Shown piece after piece: positions 7,908-16,099 of a stretch of 22,920 nucleotides of DNA. Positions within the stretch are counted from its first letter, which is position 1. Each line of letters starts with the position of its first letter. This stretch comes from JAHJEM01 sp043805315 (GTDB lineage Archaea; Nanobdellota; Nanobdellia; Woesearchaeales; JAHJEM01). Under the pieces are notes generated by a model. The model made no database searches. It was given only the letters and a program-made list of their open reading frames with translations, and was not told the DNA's origin. The position numbers were made by a program, and so were the translations under genes. Where the stretch lies: contig JAZDID010000080.1 of the NCBI GenBank assembly GCA_043805315.1, positions 1 to 22,920 of the forward strand, in the 5' to 3' direction.

Positions 7908-8095
7908 GTATTCTTCGGTTTTGTTGAAAACTTCGCTTCGCTCAGCCTTTGCTATCGGGCTCGCGTTCGAAACTTTCCGTCGAGGGTCGACATTCCCCGT
8001 AGGGGGCAAGTCCCCCTTGTCGACAAGAAAATGAACAATCCATAACGCTCGCCGGGATGATAGCAAAGGGACTTTTCAACAAAACCGTATTCTTC
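7908..8095. mobile_element. MITE-like non-autonomous element with 9-bp target duplication
   Basis: A 170-bp element (7917-8086) begins GGTTTTGTTGAAAA and ends with its exact reverse complement, giving perfect 14-bp terminal inverted repeats. Both sides carry the same 9-bp direct repeat GTATTCTTC (7908-7916 and 8087-8095), the mark of transposition. Inside are a second perfect 11-bp inverted pair (CCTTTGCTATC at 7946-7956, GATAGCAAAGG at 8059-8069), a GTCGAC pair and a G5/C5 hairpin at 8002-8016. No transposase is encoded. The ends resemble those of IS903-group IS5-family elements (GGCTTTGTTGAATA, 9-bp duplications), known to me from the bacterial element. It sits 22 bp after the subtilase stop, between convergent genes. 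Confidence 0.85.
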
Positions 8096-8134
8096 CTTTC
8101 TCTGCATTTCTCTGCAACCCCAATGCTCTTTTGT

Positions 8135-9697
8135 TCAGGAGGATTGCGTGAGACGTGTTCCTTTCGGCGGCATCCTGCATAATCCCTGCGTTGTGCATGG
8201 TATGCCTGCCGGACATCCGCCGCATATCCTACACTGCTCTCTGATCCTTGCAGAGGCATCGCAGTAGAGGGATAGGAAGGTCTTGTCGATGCAGGTGTTT
8301 GGCGGCCTGACGATCTGTCCGAAGTTGTAGCTGCAGTATGGGCCGAGTGTCTGCAGGCCTTGCTCGTAATCTGCAAGGATCTCCTGAGGGAAACGCACGT
8401 CATTGCTGATTCTCAATTCCTCAATCATGCCTGCTGCCTGGGAATCAGCAGGGGAGTCTCTAGACAAAATATTGCCGATCCTGAAATCAGCAGGCATGTT
8501 TCCTCCCCCGCACGCATTACTCGAGGCGAGATGTGCAACCAGCTGGCCATCTACGTATAGGTTAGCGTCAATGGATGGAGAATAATGCCTCCAAGAAAAC
8601 ACGATATGATGCCAGGTGTTGGCCTGCCAAGACTGGCTGACAACTGGCTCTCGGCGAAGCGAAAAGGAAGAATCAATCGTATTCACTTCGTAACATCGCG
8701 TGCCTGTACTGTCACGCACATGGGCAAATAGATAGCCGCCAAGATTGCGGGGAGGCCCATCATACCAGCGCCCTATCCTCAAGGTGTTGCCTGTAAAGGT
8801 TACGCCAGAGAAGAGCGATGCGTCAAAGAAGATATGCACTCCTGTATCTGTGCTGGGATTCCAGGCTGGTTTCACCCAGAATTCTATAGCGCCTTGGTTC
8901 CAGAGGAGATTGTTCAAGAGGGAATAAGTGAGGAGGTCAGCATTGCTGTCGATGGAAAGTCCTTGCCTGAATACTCCTCCAGCATAGGAGAGGCCTGCCT
9001 CCCCGGAAGGTTGCGAGGTCCCTCCGTCAGAGTATTCTGCGACAGCTGAATTGTCATACTTCGCGAGAAAGATTGTCTTGTCATCGATTTCAAGCCCGCC
9101 AGGAACAACTTGGACAACAGTTGGGCCTGCAATATCCTGATTCGTATTCCTCGGGTCATCCTCAAACTGGAATAATCCTACGAAATCATAGATGCCTGGG
9201 CTTGCGGGCGCCTGGACAGTGTAGGTTTTCGTGATGACGTCAGGCAGCGGAGTATCCGGGTTTTCGTAATCCAAAGCAACCCACCTGAGGACATTCTGGG
9301 CTTGGTTGAAGTTTGCATCTCCGGATTCAATGACAATAAAGCCTTGCGGAATGTGCTCTTCAAGCCCGTAAAATGTTTCATCATTCTTCGGCTTGACAGT
9401 CACGCTGACGGTAATGACATCATTGGCAAAATAAGGAGAGCTTCCGGAAAAGCTTCTGGTGGCAATTGAAGCATACGGCTGCTGCGCTTTCCCCAGGATG
9501 AATTTCGGGTGGAGCTCCTTTGAGATGAGCAGGATGAGGACGATGACGCAGAGAGACCATGCAGCATAGACAAGGATAATGCGGCGGTTCTGAGCGCGAC
9601 GCGTTCCTATATAACTCTTTTCTTTTTTCTTCACCAGCGTTGTTCCAACCGAAATATTTCTTGCCTTTGTCACGTTTTGTTTGTTCTTAGCAAGCAT
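8135..9697 (-). CDS. Membrane-anchored LamG-domain surface protein
   Basis: This 520-aa protein has a basic cytoplasmic N-terminus and a single TM anchor (about 40-59). A beta-sandwich domain (about 80-182, starting TRSFSGSSPY) clearly parallels residues 98-202 of the 936-aa protein: both have P-x-x-x-x-TFY..EE..P, K-T-Y and QFEDD/MFEDD landmarks. A LamG/concanavalin-like domain follows (about 203-445), with the family hallmarks IEFWVKP, NTWHHIVFSW, LYVDGQLVA and IEELRISN. The C-terminal 70 residues are Cys-rich (RICGGCPAGIPC). LamG domains usually bind glycans or proteins, so an adhesive or polymer-binding role outside the cell is likely. It lies 85 nt downstream of the beta-helix gene on the same strand, and I see no strong promoter of its own, so co-transcription is plausible. 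Confidence 0.8.
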   Translation of the reverse strand: MLAKNKQNVTKARNISVGTTLVKKKEKSYIGTRRAQNRRIILVYAAWSLCVIVLILLISKELHPKFILGKAQQPYASIATRSFSGSSPYFANDVITVSVTVKPKNDETFYGLEEHIPQGFIVIESGDANFNQAQNVLRWVALDYENPDTPLPDVITKTYTVQAPASPGIYDFVGLFQFEDDPRNTNQDIAGPTVVQVVPGGLEIDDKTIFLAKYDNSAVAEYSDGGTSQPSGEAGLSYAGGVFRQGLSIDSNADLLTYSLLNNLLWNQGAIEFWVKPAWNPSTDTGVHIFFDASLFSGVTFTGNTLRIGRWYDGPPRNLGGYLFAHVRDSTGTRCYEVNTIDSSFSLRREPVVSQSWQANTWHHIVFSWRHYSPSIDANLYVDGQLVAHLASSNACGGGNMPADFRIGNILSRDSPADSQAAGMIEELRISNDVRFPQEILADYEQGLQTLGPYCSYNFGQIVRPPNTCIDKTFLSLYCDASARIREQCRICGGCPAGIPCTTQGLCRMPPKGTRLTQSS

Positions 9698-9782
9698 TTT
9701 TTTGTTATGCCTCGCTTTTTTTACTTGATTTTTGATATTCCAATCAAGGACACTCTTTGAATAGGTATGTCATAACCAAGTA

Positions 9783-12700
9783 TTATCCTCCTTTCCACCT
9801 TTCGATCGCGCCAATGACGTCATCGATAGAGATCTGCCCATCAAACCAGGTGCTGATGTACGCAGAGAGCTCGTCATTCTCGATTGTCCCATCGCAGTCA
9901 GTGTCCACAATGTCGCATGCGACGCACTGCTGGTCGCAGCAGCGTTCGGTATCACTCGCAGGTATAAAGAAGCCGCTTGGGCAATATTCTAAAAGTGTGC
10001 AGGTGTCGCCGGACTGGGCAACGCATGATTGTAGGGTATAGACACGATTGCTCAACGCATACAATGCTCCGGCTGCGATGTAGACTCGTCCAGGTTCATT
10101 TGCAGAGAGTGCCTGGTAGCGTGCCTCGGCAACATCAAGGAGCTTGTGCGTGGAATCCCACCTGCCGAATGCAGACAGGCTCTGGACAACAGTCGCTGCG
10201 CTGCCGGATCCATCAACCAAATCAGCCATAGTTGGCCATGGTGAAGAACCGGTGAAGACCGCATCCCTGAACGTGGACATGTACTTCTGCATCTCAGAGG
10301 ATTGCGCATAAGTTCCGGTGCCTTCCAGGTTCATCTCGAGGATGACATTGGTGAAGTACTGGGCGTAGTCGACCTGCTGGTAACCTTCATCAGTCCCTTC
10401 GACCTGGTGCTTCCACCGGTATGCTGCAGGTACGGACGGGTTCATGTCGAGCTGCCAGAGGAGCTTGGGAAGAATTTCCTGCTCCCTTGCAAGGTAAAAA
10501 GGATTCTCGGTGAGATAATAGAGATAGTGCGCGAGCCGCTCCTCATTCGCCACCGGATGCCTGAACCGCTTGTAAAATCCAGTCGTCTCATAATTCCAAG
10601 CATCCACATTCGTCCTGCCTGCAGCTGCAGAGCGCGCATACCATTTGGCAAGGAAGTGGCTCTCAAGGTATGATTCCCAGAAATCCGCCTTTTCCGCATA
10701 GCCCTGGCTATATGCCCTGTTCTGGTCAAGTGCGTAAGCGACAAGGGCGATAGTGCCGTGGGTCATTGCCTCGTCCATCGAATGCGTGTCCTTGCACCCG
10801 TAGGTCGGGTGAGTGGCAGGCGCGCGCCAGCGCCAGTTAAGATAGCCATCGCTCGTCCCTGCAAGCGGCTGGCTCGGACTGTTTGGATCACACCAGTAAT
10901 CACCAAGATCTGCACGCGCAATCTCCCAGATCGCAGCAGTCCTGTCAAGGAACTGCAGGTCACCCGTTGCCCTCAAGGCGAAGAGAAGTGCAGTCGTATA
11001 ATCATTCACATTTCTTCCCAAGACAAACAAATCATCACTGTCTGCCCTCGTGTTGACGTATGACGCTGAAGCAGCCACCGAGGCAACCATGCGGTCATAC
11101 CAGGTGCGCATCTCCGGAGAGAGCGAGTCCGGGTCGAAATTCAGGTCGCCCATCATGGGCAATGTCCCGGAAGGCTGGGCTGGAGCAGGTGAGACCACAA
11201 GCTGCTTGGTCACTGTACCGGTCAAGCCGTCGTTGTCAGTCACCGTGAGCTTGACTGTATATGTTGTCGCCGAAGAGAAAATATGCGAGGGATTCTGCAG
11301 CGTGCTGTCGACCACGCCGTTGTTCTGGAAGTCCCAGGCCCACGAGACGATCGTGCCATCGCTGTCTGCGGAAAGGTCAGTGAACTGGACGTTGAGGGGG
11401 ACAGTGCCTGCCGAAGGAGTAAAGGAGAAGTCTGCTACAGGAGGCTGGGGGATTGGCGTGTCCTCGAGCGTGAACGGCCCGATATTGCCGTTGCCCGGGA
11501 AGGCAGGATCAGCGCCGCCGATGAGCACCGACGTCGGCTTGAGCGTGAAGTCGTCAAGCAGCCGCATGCGGTAGGGTGCCTGGCAGTTGCTCAGGAAATC
11601 CCCTGTGCAGAGCGAGGGAAAATACGTAAAGCAGTTGGCGTCATCCCCTTCGATCTGCCCAAGCTGCGCCAGGGGGGTATTGAATCCCGGGTCCTGCGCG
11701 ATGAAGACTTGCGAGTTCGGGTCCTGCTTCAGTTGCGGGAACTGCGTCTGCGTCTGCCACTGGGGTAGGGTAAAGCGCCACTGTGCTGTACCGCCTGTGT
11801 TGTAAACGAACCAGTAAAATGGGTCTGGATACGCAGGGTTAAAAGAGCGGAACATCAGATAATTGTAGTCTGAGTCGATGACACCCACATCAGGCTGCCA
11901 AGAGGCCGCGATCCCAGTCCAAGAGGCGGTAGAATAGTCTATTTCGAGGTTATTCCTGAAGAACAGGTCGGACATTCCCGTTGTCGCGCAATCGTAGGTC
12001 TCGACGCGCGGGCCGAGGATGAATAGCGCGAGGTTGTTGTAGACCCTTCCATTGCTGATGTATTCTCCGCAGTGCTTCGTTGCGATGAACGGGCTCTCCT
12101 GCCCTGTGCCCGAGAAGATGTTGTAGCGGTAAGTCCAGTCCCGCGTGTTTTCCTGGGGGCCTCCCAGATGTTCCTGCCCATAGAAAATAATGTTGTTTTC
12201 GACAATGAAGTTGTCGGAGTCAAAGAAATAATGGTTGTTCGCGGCGCCGTACAGCAGGCTGTTCCTCAAGACGACGTTCGAGCTGTAGTATACGTTGAAG
12301 AGTCCGTTAGTTTGCGTGGGGGTGCACTTCCCGGCCCAGCCCGCATTGAAATTGATCGTCCAAATCTCGACGTGATCGATGACACTGTCGTCGGAGTCGT
12401 AGAACGTTACCGATGATCCGCCGTTCACCGGGGCGCCATTGCCAGGATTGACGAATATGAGCGAATCCTGCAGGATAAAACCCCTGTTGTTCCGAGATTC
12501 CACACCTCCTGCCTGCCTAAAGTAGAAGCCTTGGACGGTCCAGTAATCTTTGTTGATGGAAAGCAGCCCATTGGTGATGAACGCTTGGTGTGCGTCGTCC
12601 TGTGCCGAAGGCGAGTTCCCCTTGCCGATTATCGATGCTGCAGTCGACTGCGCGATGAGTCTCACGGGCAACGCAGCTGTTCCTGCATAGGCGGGAGTCA

Positions 12701-12950
12701 CTGTTCCACCGAGGCTGTACACCCCGGGAGCGACATAGCATGTATCGCCTGCGTGTAAAGAACTGACAGCCTTGTTAACCGTGCACCACGGCATGGCCTG
12801 TGTCCCTGCAGAGGGATTTGTGTCTGAGCAGAACATATTCTGTATATCAACGTAATACGTTGTTGCAGCAGCAAGAGCAGCATTCAACAGGACGAAAGCA
12901 AGAATGAACAGGATAGTGACACACTGGACTGCCCTTTTCAATATACCCAC
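9783..12950 (-). CDS. Secreted beta-helix / PKD / alpha-barrel protein with EF-hand-like C-terminus
   Basis: This 1055-aa exported protein starts with a signal peptide (residues 1 to about 27, ending NAALAAA). A right-handed beta-helix region follows (about 30-480), opening with the YYVD...G-T...PW-T-V-N-K-A pattern of pectate-lyase-like and NosD-like proteins. A PKD domain spans about 503-592 (VADFSFTPSAG, WAWDFQNNG). A helical segment (about 600-950), rich in Trp/Tyr and His, resembles an (alpha/alpha) toroid of glycan-acting enzymes; this part is uncertain. The last 43 residues carry an EF-hand loop (DTDCDGTIENDE) and a conserved W..G.IS..D...AI..WK.G tail, shared with the next gene upstream. 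The start is GTG at 12950, supported by GGAGG at 12961-12965. A polysaccharide-binding or lyase role is likely; the substrate is unknown. Confidence 0.75.
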   Translation of the reverse strand: MGILKRAVQCVTILFILAFVLLNAALAAATTYYVDIQNMFCSDTNPSAGTQAMPWCTVNKAVSSLHAGDTCYVAPGVYSLGGTVTPAYAGTAALPVRLIAQSTAASIIGKGNSPSAQDDAHQAFITNGLLSINKDYWTVQGFYFRQAGGVESRNNRGFILQDSLIFVNPGNGAPVNGGSSVTFYDSDDSVIDHVEIWTINFNAGWAGKCTPTQTNGLFNVYYSSNVVLRNSLLYGAANNHYFFDSDNFIVENNIIFYGQEHLGGPQENTRDWTYRYNIFSGTGQESPFIATKHCGEYISNGRVYNNLALFILGPRVETYDCATTGMSDLFFRNNLEIDYSTASWTGIAASWQPDVGVIDSDYNYLMFRSFNPAYPDPFYWFVYNTGGTAQWRFTLPQWQTQTQFPQLKQDPNSQVFIAQDPGFNTPLAQLGQIEGDDANCFTYFPSLCTGDFLSNCQAPYRMRLLDDFTLKPTSVLIGGADPAFPGNGNIGPFTLEDTPIPQPPVADFSFTPSAGTVPLNVQFTDLSADSDGTIVSWAWDFQNNGVVDSTLQNPSHIFSSATTYTVKLTVTDNDGLTGTVTKQLVVSPAPAQPSGTLPMMGDLNFDPDSLSPEMRTWYDRMVASVAASASYVNTRADSDDLFVLGRNVNDYTTALLFALRATGDLQFLDRTAAIWEIARADLGDYWCDPNSPSQPLAGTSDGYLNWRWRAPATHPTYGCKDTHSMDEAMTHGTIALVAYALDQNRAYSQGYAEKADFWESYLESHFLAKWYARSAAAGRTNVDAWNYETTGFYKRFRHPVANEERLAHYLYYLTENPFYLAREQEILPKLLWQLDMNPSVPAAYRWKHQVEGTDEGYQQVDYAQYFTNVILEMNLEGTGTYAQSSEMQKYMSTFRDAVFTGSSPWPTMADLVDGSGSAATVVQSLSAFGRWDSTHKLLDVAEARYQALSANEPGRVYIAAGALYALSNRVYTLQSCVAQSGDTCTLLEYCPSGFFIPASDTERCCDQQCVACDIVDTDCDGTIENDELSAYISTWFDGQISIDDVIGAIERWKGG

Positions 12951-12960
12951 CTCATTGTTT

Positions 12961-12999
12961 CCTCCTTCTCACTCGCCTATCTGCAGCGGCATATATAAA
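12961..12999 (-). promoter_or_regulatory. Promoter and SD for the beta-helix gene
   Basis: On the minus strand a TTTATATA box (12992-12999) precedes an AGGAGG SD motif (12961-12966). The SD lies 10 nt before the GTG start at 12950. An ATG between SD and GTG is out of frame and stops after five codons, so GTG is the start. Confidence 0.55.
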
Positions 13000-13059
13000 T
13001 ATTTTCATTTCATCCCTCGTGTTCTCCATTCCTGTATCCACCATTCAACACTGCTCAGT

Positions 13060-15003
13060 TTAGCCGTTCTTCCAGATGCTGATCGCGCTGATCAGATCTG
13101 GGACTGACACCTGGCCAGAAAGCCACAAGGTGACATAAGACTGGAGCTCGCCAGTATCGATAAACGTGTTGCAGTTCTGGTCAGCAGGATGGAATGCTCC
13201 TGAGACATATGCACAGGTGCCAAGGCTGCAGGTGTCTATCGTGCAGGCGTTGAAGTCATCGCAAATGACGCCACAGCAGAGATCATCTTTGACGCAGGAA
13301 CCCCAGTTTCCTACTGTGCACGTCTCTGTGCCTGCGCAACCGCCACTCGTGCACGCCTGCACTGCCCCCTCCTGGCACACATCTGCATTGATGAGGATGA
13401 CTGCCTCGTTTGTCTTCAAGCTGACGCTTGCCATAGGCAGTGCTGAAAGAGAGCCGTCGGGCTGGACTACATAATAAAGGCTTCCCAGAGGATTGGCAAG
13501 ATTGTATGTCCTTTCATCTGCATAAGATGTCGTGCAGTCAGGGCTGCAGGCCTGGCAGTCCGGATTGCTGTTCGGGCAGCGATAGCCCTTGTAGCGGGCG
13601 AGGACCAGGCCGTTGTCAAAGAAGCGCGCCATGACCACGTTGCTCTTGTCATAGCTCGTGCAGGAGGGAGATGTTGTGGGATTGTTCCAGTCAAAATACT
13701 TGCTGGAGCCTTGTTGGCCGTCAAAGTCAACATAGCCCGCAGGATTCGTGCGTGGTTGGCCGATGTCGGCCTCAGCCATCCGGTTCCATTCTGTTGTCAT
13801 GAGGTCTTCCCCGTTTGCCTCCTCACTGTAGCTGTAATAAAAGAGGGGATTCTTGACAAGATAATACGTGGCGAGGGAGAATCCCTGGTTAGCGGAATCA
13901 TGGTCAGGAACTCCCCACAACCAATTGTAAGTGAAGGCTGCAATTGCCTTCTGGTTGTTCACTGTGTAATTCCACACATCTGTCAAGTACGGGCAGTCAG
14001 TCATCCAGGAGGGCATGTTGTATTCTCCCTTCATGATCGGTGCAGTCCACCATTCGACAGCGATGAGATCAAGGTTTGGATTGCTGATGAGCCAGGAATA
14101 AAACGGGCCAAGAGTGCTGTCACTGATCACGCTCGTATTTTTCGAGCGCAGCCACCACATATGATTTGCATTGCCTGCCCAGAACAACTGCCTGCCTGTT
14201 GCCACTTCAGCTTGTTCGGTGATGTATTCGAAGTAGGAACGCTGGTCAACCCGGTAGGGATGGTACTCTTCGAAACCTTGCGCAGCAGGCCTCCCCTGGT
14301 ATTCAATAGTATTCTCGATCGAAGGAGGCAGGGGTGAGCCTATCAAAATGTTGTCCTGAAAGATACCCTGCGCAGGATGCGTGCCATCATTCGGAAGCGT
14401 GGTGTAATACGCGAGCACTGCCTGCAGCTCCCAGACTCCGAAAGCACGGTAGGCCTCGCTGTTGAAGTTGGGCAGCAGCCATCCTTCTGCCTGATATGCC
14501 GGGTCAGGAACCCGGGACTGGGATAAGAGGGAAGCAGTGGAAATACAGTCAGGCCCGATGGACACTGCGCAGGTTCCGGCATTCCAGTCCAGGACAGCGC
14601 AGCCAGGGATGTTGACCCCGCCGACAAGAGTATTACAGGCGTAATGAAGGTAGATATCCTCCTCATTATACTGGGGGAATGCCTGAAAAAAGAGCTGGCG
14701 AAGCTCCTGGCAGTAGCCGCAACTGTTCAGCTCACCAAAGCCGGTGAAAGGGAGAATCTTAATATCCGGGTTGCGTTCTTGGATTCGGTCGTTATTGAAT
14801 TGCAGGTGGGCCACGGCAATATCGTAATGGTCTGCGACAAAGTCTGCTTCTGTGCTTGTATATGTCGCTGCTTCCTTGATGTTCTCATACAAGATGGTAT
14901 TGATCCAGGGATAGCTGTCTGCTGCCGATGCGCTATTGAGAAGGAAAAGAGAGAGGACTGCGAGGATTATCAGACTTAGGTTCACGAATATCCTTTTTTC
15001 CAT
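13060..15003 (-). CDS. Secreted glycoside-hydrolase-like protein with EF-hand-like C-terminus
   Basis: This 647-aa protein has a clear signal peptide (residues 1-28, ending NSASA). Residues 30 to about 520 read as a TIM-barrel glycosidase-like fold with a C-terminal beta-sandwich. GIFQDN (Asp217) and LIAVEWW (Glu317) sit where barrel-strand ends carry catalytic acids in hypothetical glycosyl hydrolases such as the GHL15 type, and VVMARFFDNGLVLARY...EAVILIN fits the trailing sandwich. This family link is a pattern-based guess. A Cys-rich linker (about 545-605) leads to a final module (DQNCNTFIDTGE then W..GQVS..DLISAI..WKNG) that matches the end of the beta-helix protein. A TATA box at 15027-15036 places transcription at the ATG. 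It probably acts on extracellular polysaccharide. Confidence 0.65.
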   Translation of the reverse strand: MEKRIFVNLSLIILAVLSLFLLNSASAADSYPWINTILYENIKEAATYTSTEADFVADHYDIAVAHLQFNNDRIQERNPDIKILPFTGFGELNSCGYCQELRQLFFQAFPQYNEEDIYLHYACNTLVGGVNIPGCAVLDWNAGTCAVSIGPDCISTASLLSQSRVPDPAYQAEGWLLPNFNSEAYRAFGVWELQAVLAYYTTLPNDGTHPAQGIFQDNILIGSPLPPSIENTIEYQGRPAAQGFEEYHPYRVDQRSYFEYITEQAEVATGRQLFWAGNANHMWWLRSKNTSVISDSTLGPFYSWLISNPNLDLIAVEWWTAPIMKGEYNMPSWMTDCPYLTDVWNYTVNNQKAIAAFTYNWLWGVPDHDSANQGFSLATYYLVKNPLFYYSYSEEANGEDLMTTEWNRMAEADIGQPRTNPAGYVDFDGQQGSSKYFDWNNPTTSPSCTSYDKSNVVMARFFDNGLVLARYKGYRCPNSNPDCQACSPDCTTSYADERTYNLANPLGSLYYVVQPDGSLSALPMASVSLKTNEAVILINADVCQEGAVQACTSGGCAGTETCTVGNWGSCVKDDLCCGVICDDFNACTIDTCSLGTCAYVSGAFHPADQNCNTFIDTGELQSYVTLWLSGQVSVPDLISAISIWKNG

Positions 15004-15026
15004 ACAAGACTTTTTTCTGGAATGGG

Positions 15027-15036
15027 TTTTATATAG
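15027..15036 (-). promoter_or_regulatory. TATA box for the glycosidase-like gene
   Basis: CTATATAAAA on the minus strand. Transcription is predicted at about 15005, effectively leaderless for the ATG at 15003. Confidence 0.5.
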
Positions 15037-15049
15037 TTTTCTTTTTTTC

Positions 15050-15104
15050 CGTGTAATAATAATACGTTTCCGATTTTCCTGGAAAAACCGAGGAAAAAAG
15101 GGCT
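15050..15104 (+). repeat. Cassette repeat, copy 1 (divergent)
   Basis: This is the most diverged of five copies. It keeps GTGTAAtAATA, the core CCGATTTTCCTGGAAAAACC and a GA-rich run ending in GGCT. It shares the GTGTAA(C/T)AATA beginning with copy 3 at 17850. Between the core and GGCT it lacks about 6 nt. It lies about 80 bp before the TATA box of the DUF4258-like/YgiT operon. Confidence 0.65.
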
Positions 15105-15184
15105 GTTCTTGACTTCTGCAAACGCATATCCTTTCTTATGCACCATAGTCACATAAATCTCATATGCTGCTCACTAACGAAAAA

Positions 15185-15225
15185 TTTATATATAAGATAT
15201 CTTTAATGATATCTATATTGATATC
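15185..15225 (+). promoter_or_regulatory. Promoter with three GATATC boxes at 12-bp spacing
   Basis: A TATA box (TTTATATATAA, 15185-15195) is followed at once by GATATC at 15196, 15208 and 15220, exactly 12 bp apart. The predicted transcription start (about 15215) falls within the array, so a bound protein would block initiation. The AbrB-like antitoxin of this operon is the obvious candidate repressor. Confidence 0.6.
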
Positions 15226-15236
15226 TGGTGATGGTC

Positions 15237-15539
15237 ATGTATGACATAACCTACAGAGGGCTGCGGATAGAGCCTACCTTGAGCGCAAGCAGGGAACTCA
15301 TCAAAGAGAATAAAGACCTCTCTGATGTGCTGGAAATCCTGGAACAAGGATTTGACAGCAGCCCATCTCAAAGGAAAGCGAACATTGTCGAAAAAAGTCT
15401 CGTGAAAGGCAAGAAGGAATACAAGGCAGTGATTGCAAAAACCTTTGTGAAATACCCTGACGGATATCGAGAAGAGGTCTGGCGCCTCATCCATTTTGGG
15501 AAAATCACGCATAAAAAGGAAAGGAGGAGGAAAACATGA
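15237..15539 (+). CDS. DUF4258-like putative toxin of a YgiT-type pair
   Basis: This protein of about 100 aa looks like a DUF4258/RelE-superfamily toxin. The pattern LSDVLEILEQG, then S.SQRKANIVEKSL, then AVIAK and a terminal EEVWRLIHFGKI fits small archaeal proteins found next to YgiT zinc-finger antitoxins. Such toxins are expected to cleave mRNA, but activity here is inferred. Three starts are possible (GTG 15228, ATG 15231, ATG 15237). The last is preferred because GGTGAT at 15227-15232 is a good archaeal SD just before it. The stop overlaps the next start by 4 nt (ATGA), typical of a toxin-antitoxin operon. Confidence 0.65.
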   Translation: MYDITYRGLRIEPTLSASRELIKENKDLSDVLEILEQGFDSSPSQRKANIVEKSLVKGKKEYKAVIAKTFVKYPDGYREEVWRLIHFGKITHKKERRRKT

Positions 15540-15865
15540 AACGAGACAGCTGGGATGCAACACATTATTGTACGCACTGTCATGCTCGCATGAAGAAAAA
15601 AGAGCTTGTAATTGAAGGAATAAAGGTGAGAGGCTGGGAATGCCCGAAATGCCACGAAACAACATTGCATTCAGAAGATGCACAGAGGATGCTGGTCTTC
15701 AACAAATTGCAGAAAGGGCTCTCGATAAAGGTCGGATCCTTGGGGGATAGCCTCATCATCCGGTTCCCGAAAGAGGCAACTGACTTTTATGACATCGCCA
15801 AAGGGAAGAATGTCATCCTGAAAGCAAAGAATTATCACAGTTTTGGATTGGAGATAGAATCATAG
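15536..15865 (+). CDS. YgiT-type zinc-finger / AbrB-domain antitoxin
   Basis: This 109-aa protein combines two antitoxin parts. Residues 12-39 hold a YgiT/MqsA-type zinc finger with Cys12-x2-Cys15 and Cys36-x2-Cys39. From about residue 63 the sequence turns into an AbrB/MazE-like swapped-hairpin domain (KVGSLGDSLIIRFPKE, then KGKNVILKA). Bacterial MqsA instead carries a Xre-type HTH at this place. The finger probably binds the toxin and the AbrB part the GATATC repeats, but which does what is inference. A strong GGAGGAGG SD lies just upstream, and the start overlaps the toxin stop (ATGA). It ends 6 nt into the convergent small gene. Confidence 0.75.
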   Translation: MKRDSWDATHYCTHCHARMKKKELVIEGIKVRGWECPKCHETTLHSEDAQRMLVFNKLQKGLSIKVGSLGDSLIIRFPKEATDFYDIAKGKNVILKAKNYHSFGLEIES

Positions 15866-16099
15866 AGAAGAATATTCAACAGCACTTCTGCTTCCTTTCA
15901 GCAGATCCTTTGCAGAATTGATTTCCTTCACTTTTCCTTTCTTGATATCAGCCATGCTTTCAGCAATCTGCCGCATAGTCTCGGGATTTCCCATGATCTC
16001 AATAGTGGAAATCAATGAATCTATCTCGCTCTTCGTGACCATCTTCTGCTCAATTCTCTTCAATTCATCATGAACTTTTCTCTCATTGATATTCTGCAA
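15860..16099 (-). CDS. Small antitoxin-like protein, third gene of the hicBA operon
   Basis: This 79-aa charged protein overlaps the end of hicA by 17 nt and converges on the YgiT-AbrB gene (6-nt overlap). It starts with a helical segment (ERKVHDELKRIEQKM). It ends in the pattern MRQIAESMADIKKGKVKEINSAKDLL, which resembles the flexible C-termini of RelB/Phd-type antitoxins. No partner toxin of that type adjoins it. It could be an orphan antitoxin, a remnant whose toxin was lost when the convergent cassette arrived, or an accessory part of the HicAB module. The family is not firmly recognised. Confidence 0.55.
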   Translation of the reverse strand: MQNINERKVHDELKRIEQKMVTKSEIDSLISTIEIMGNPETMRQIAESMADIKKGKVKEINSAKDLLKGSRSAVEYSSL

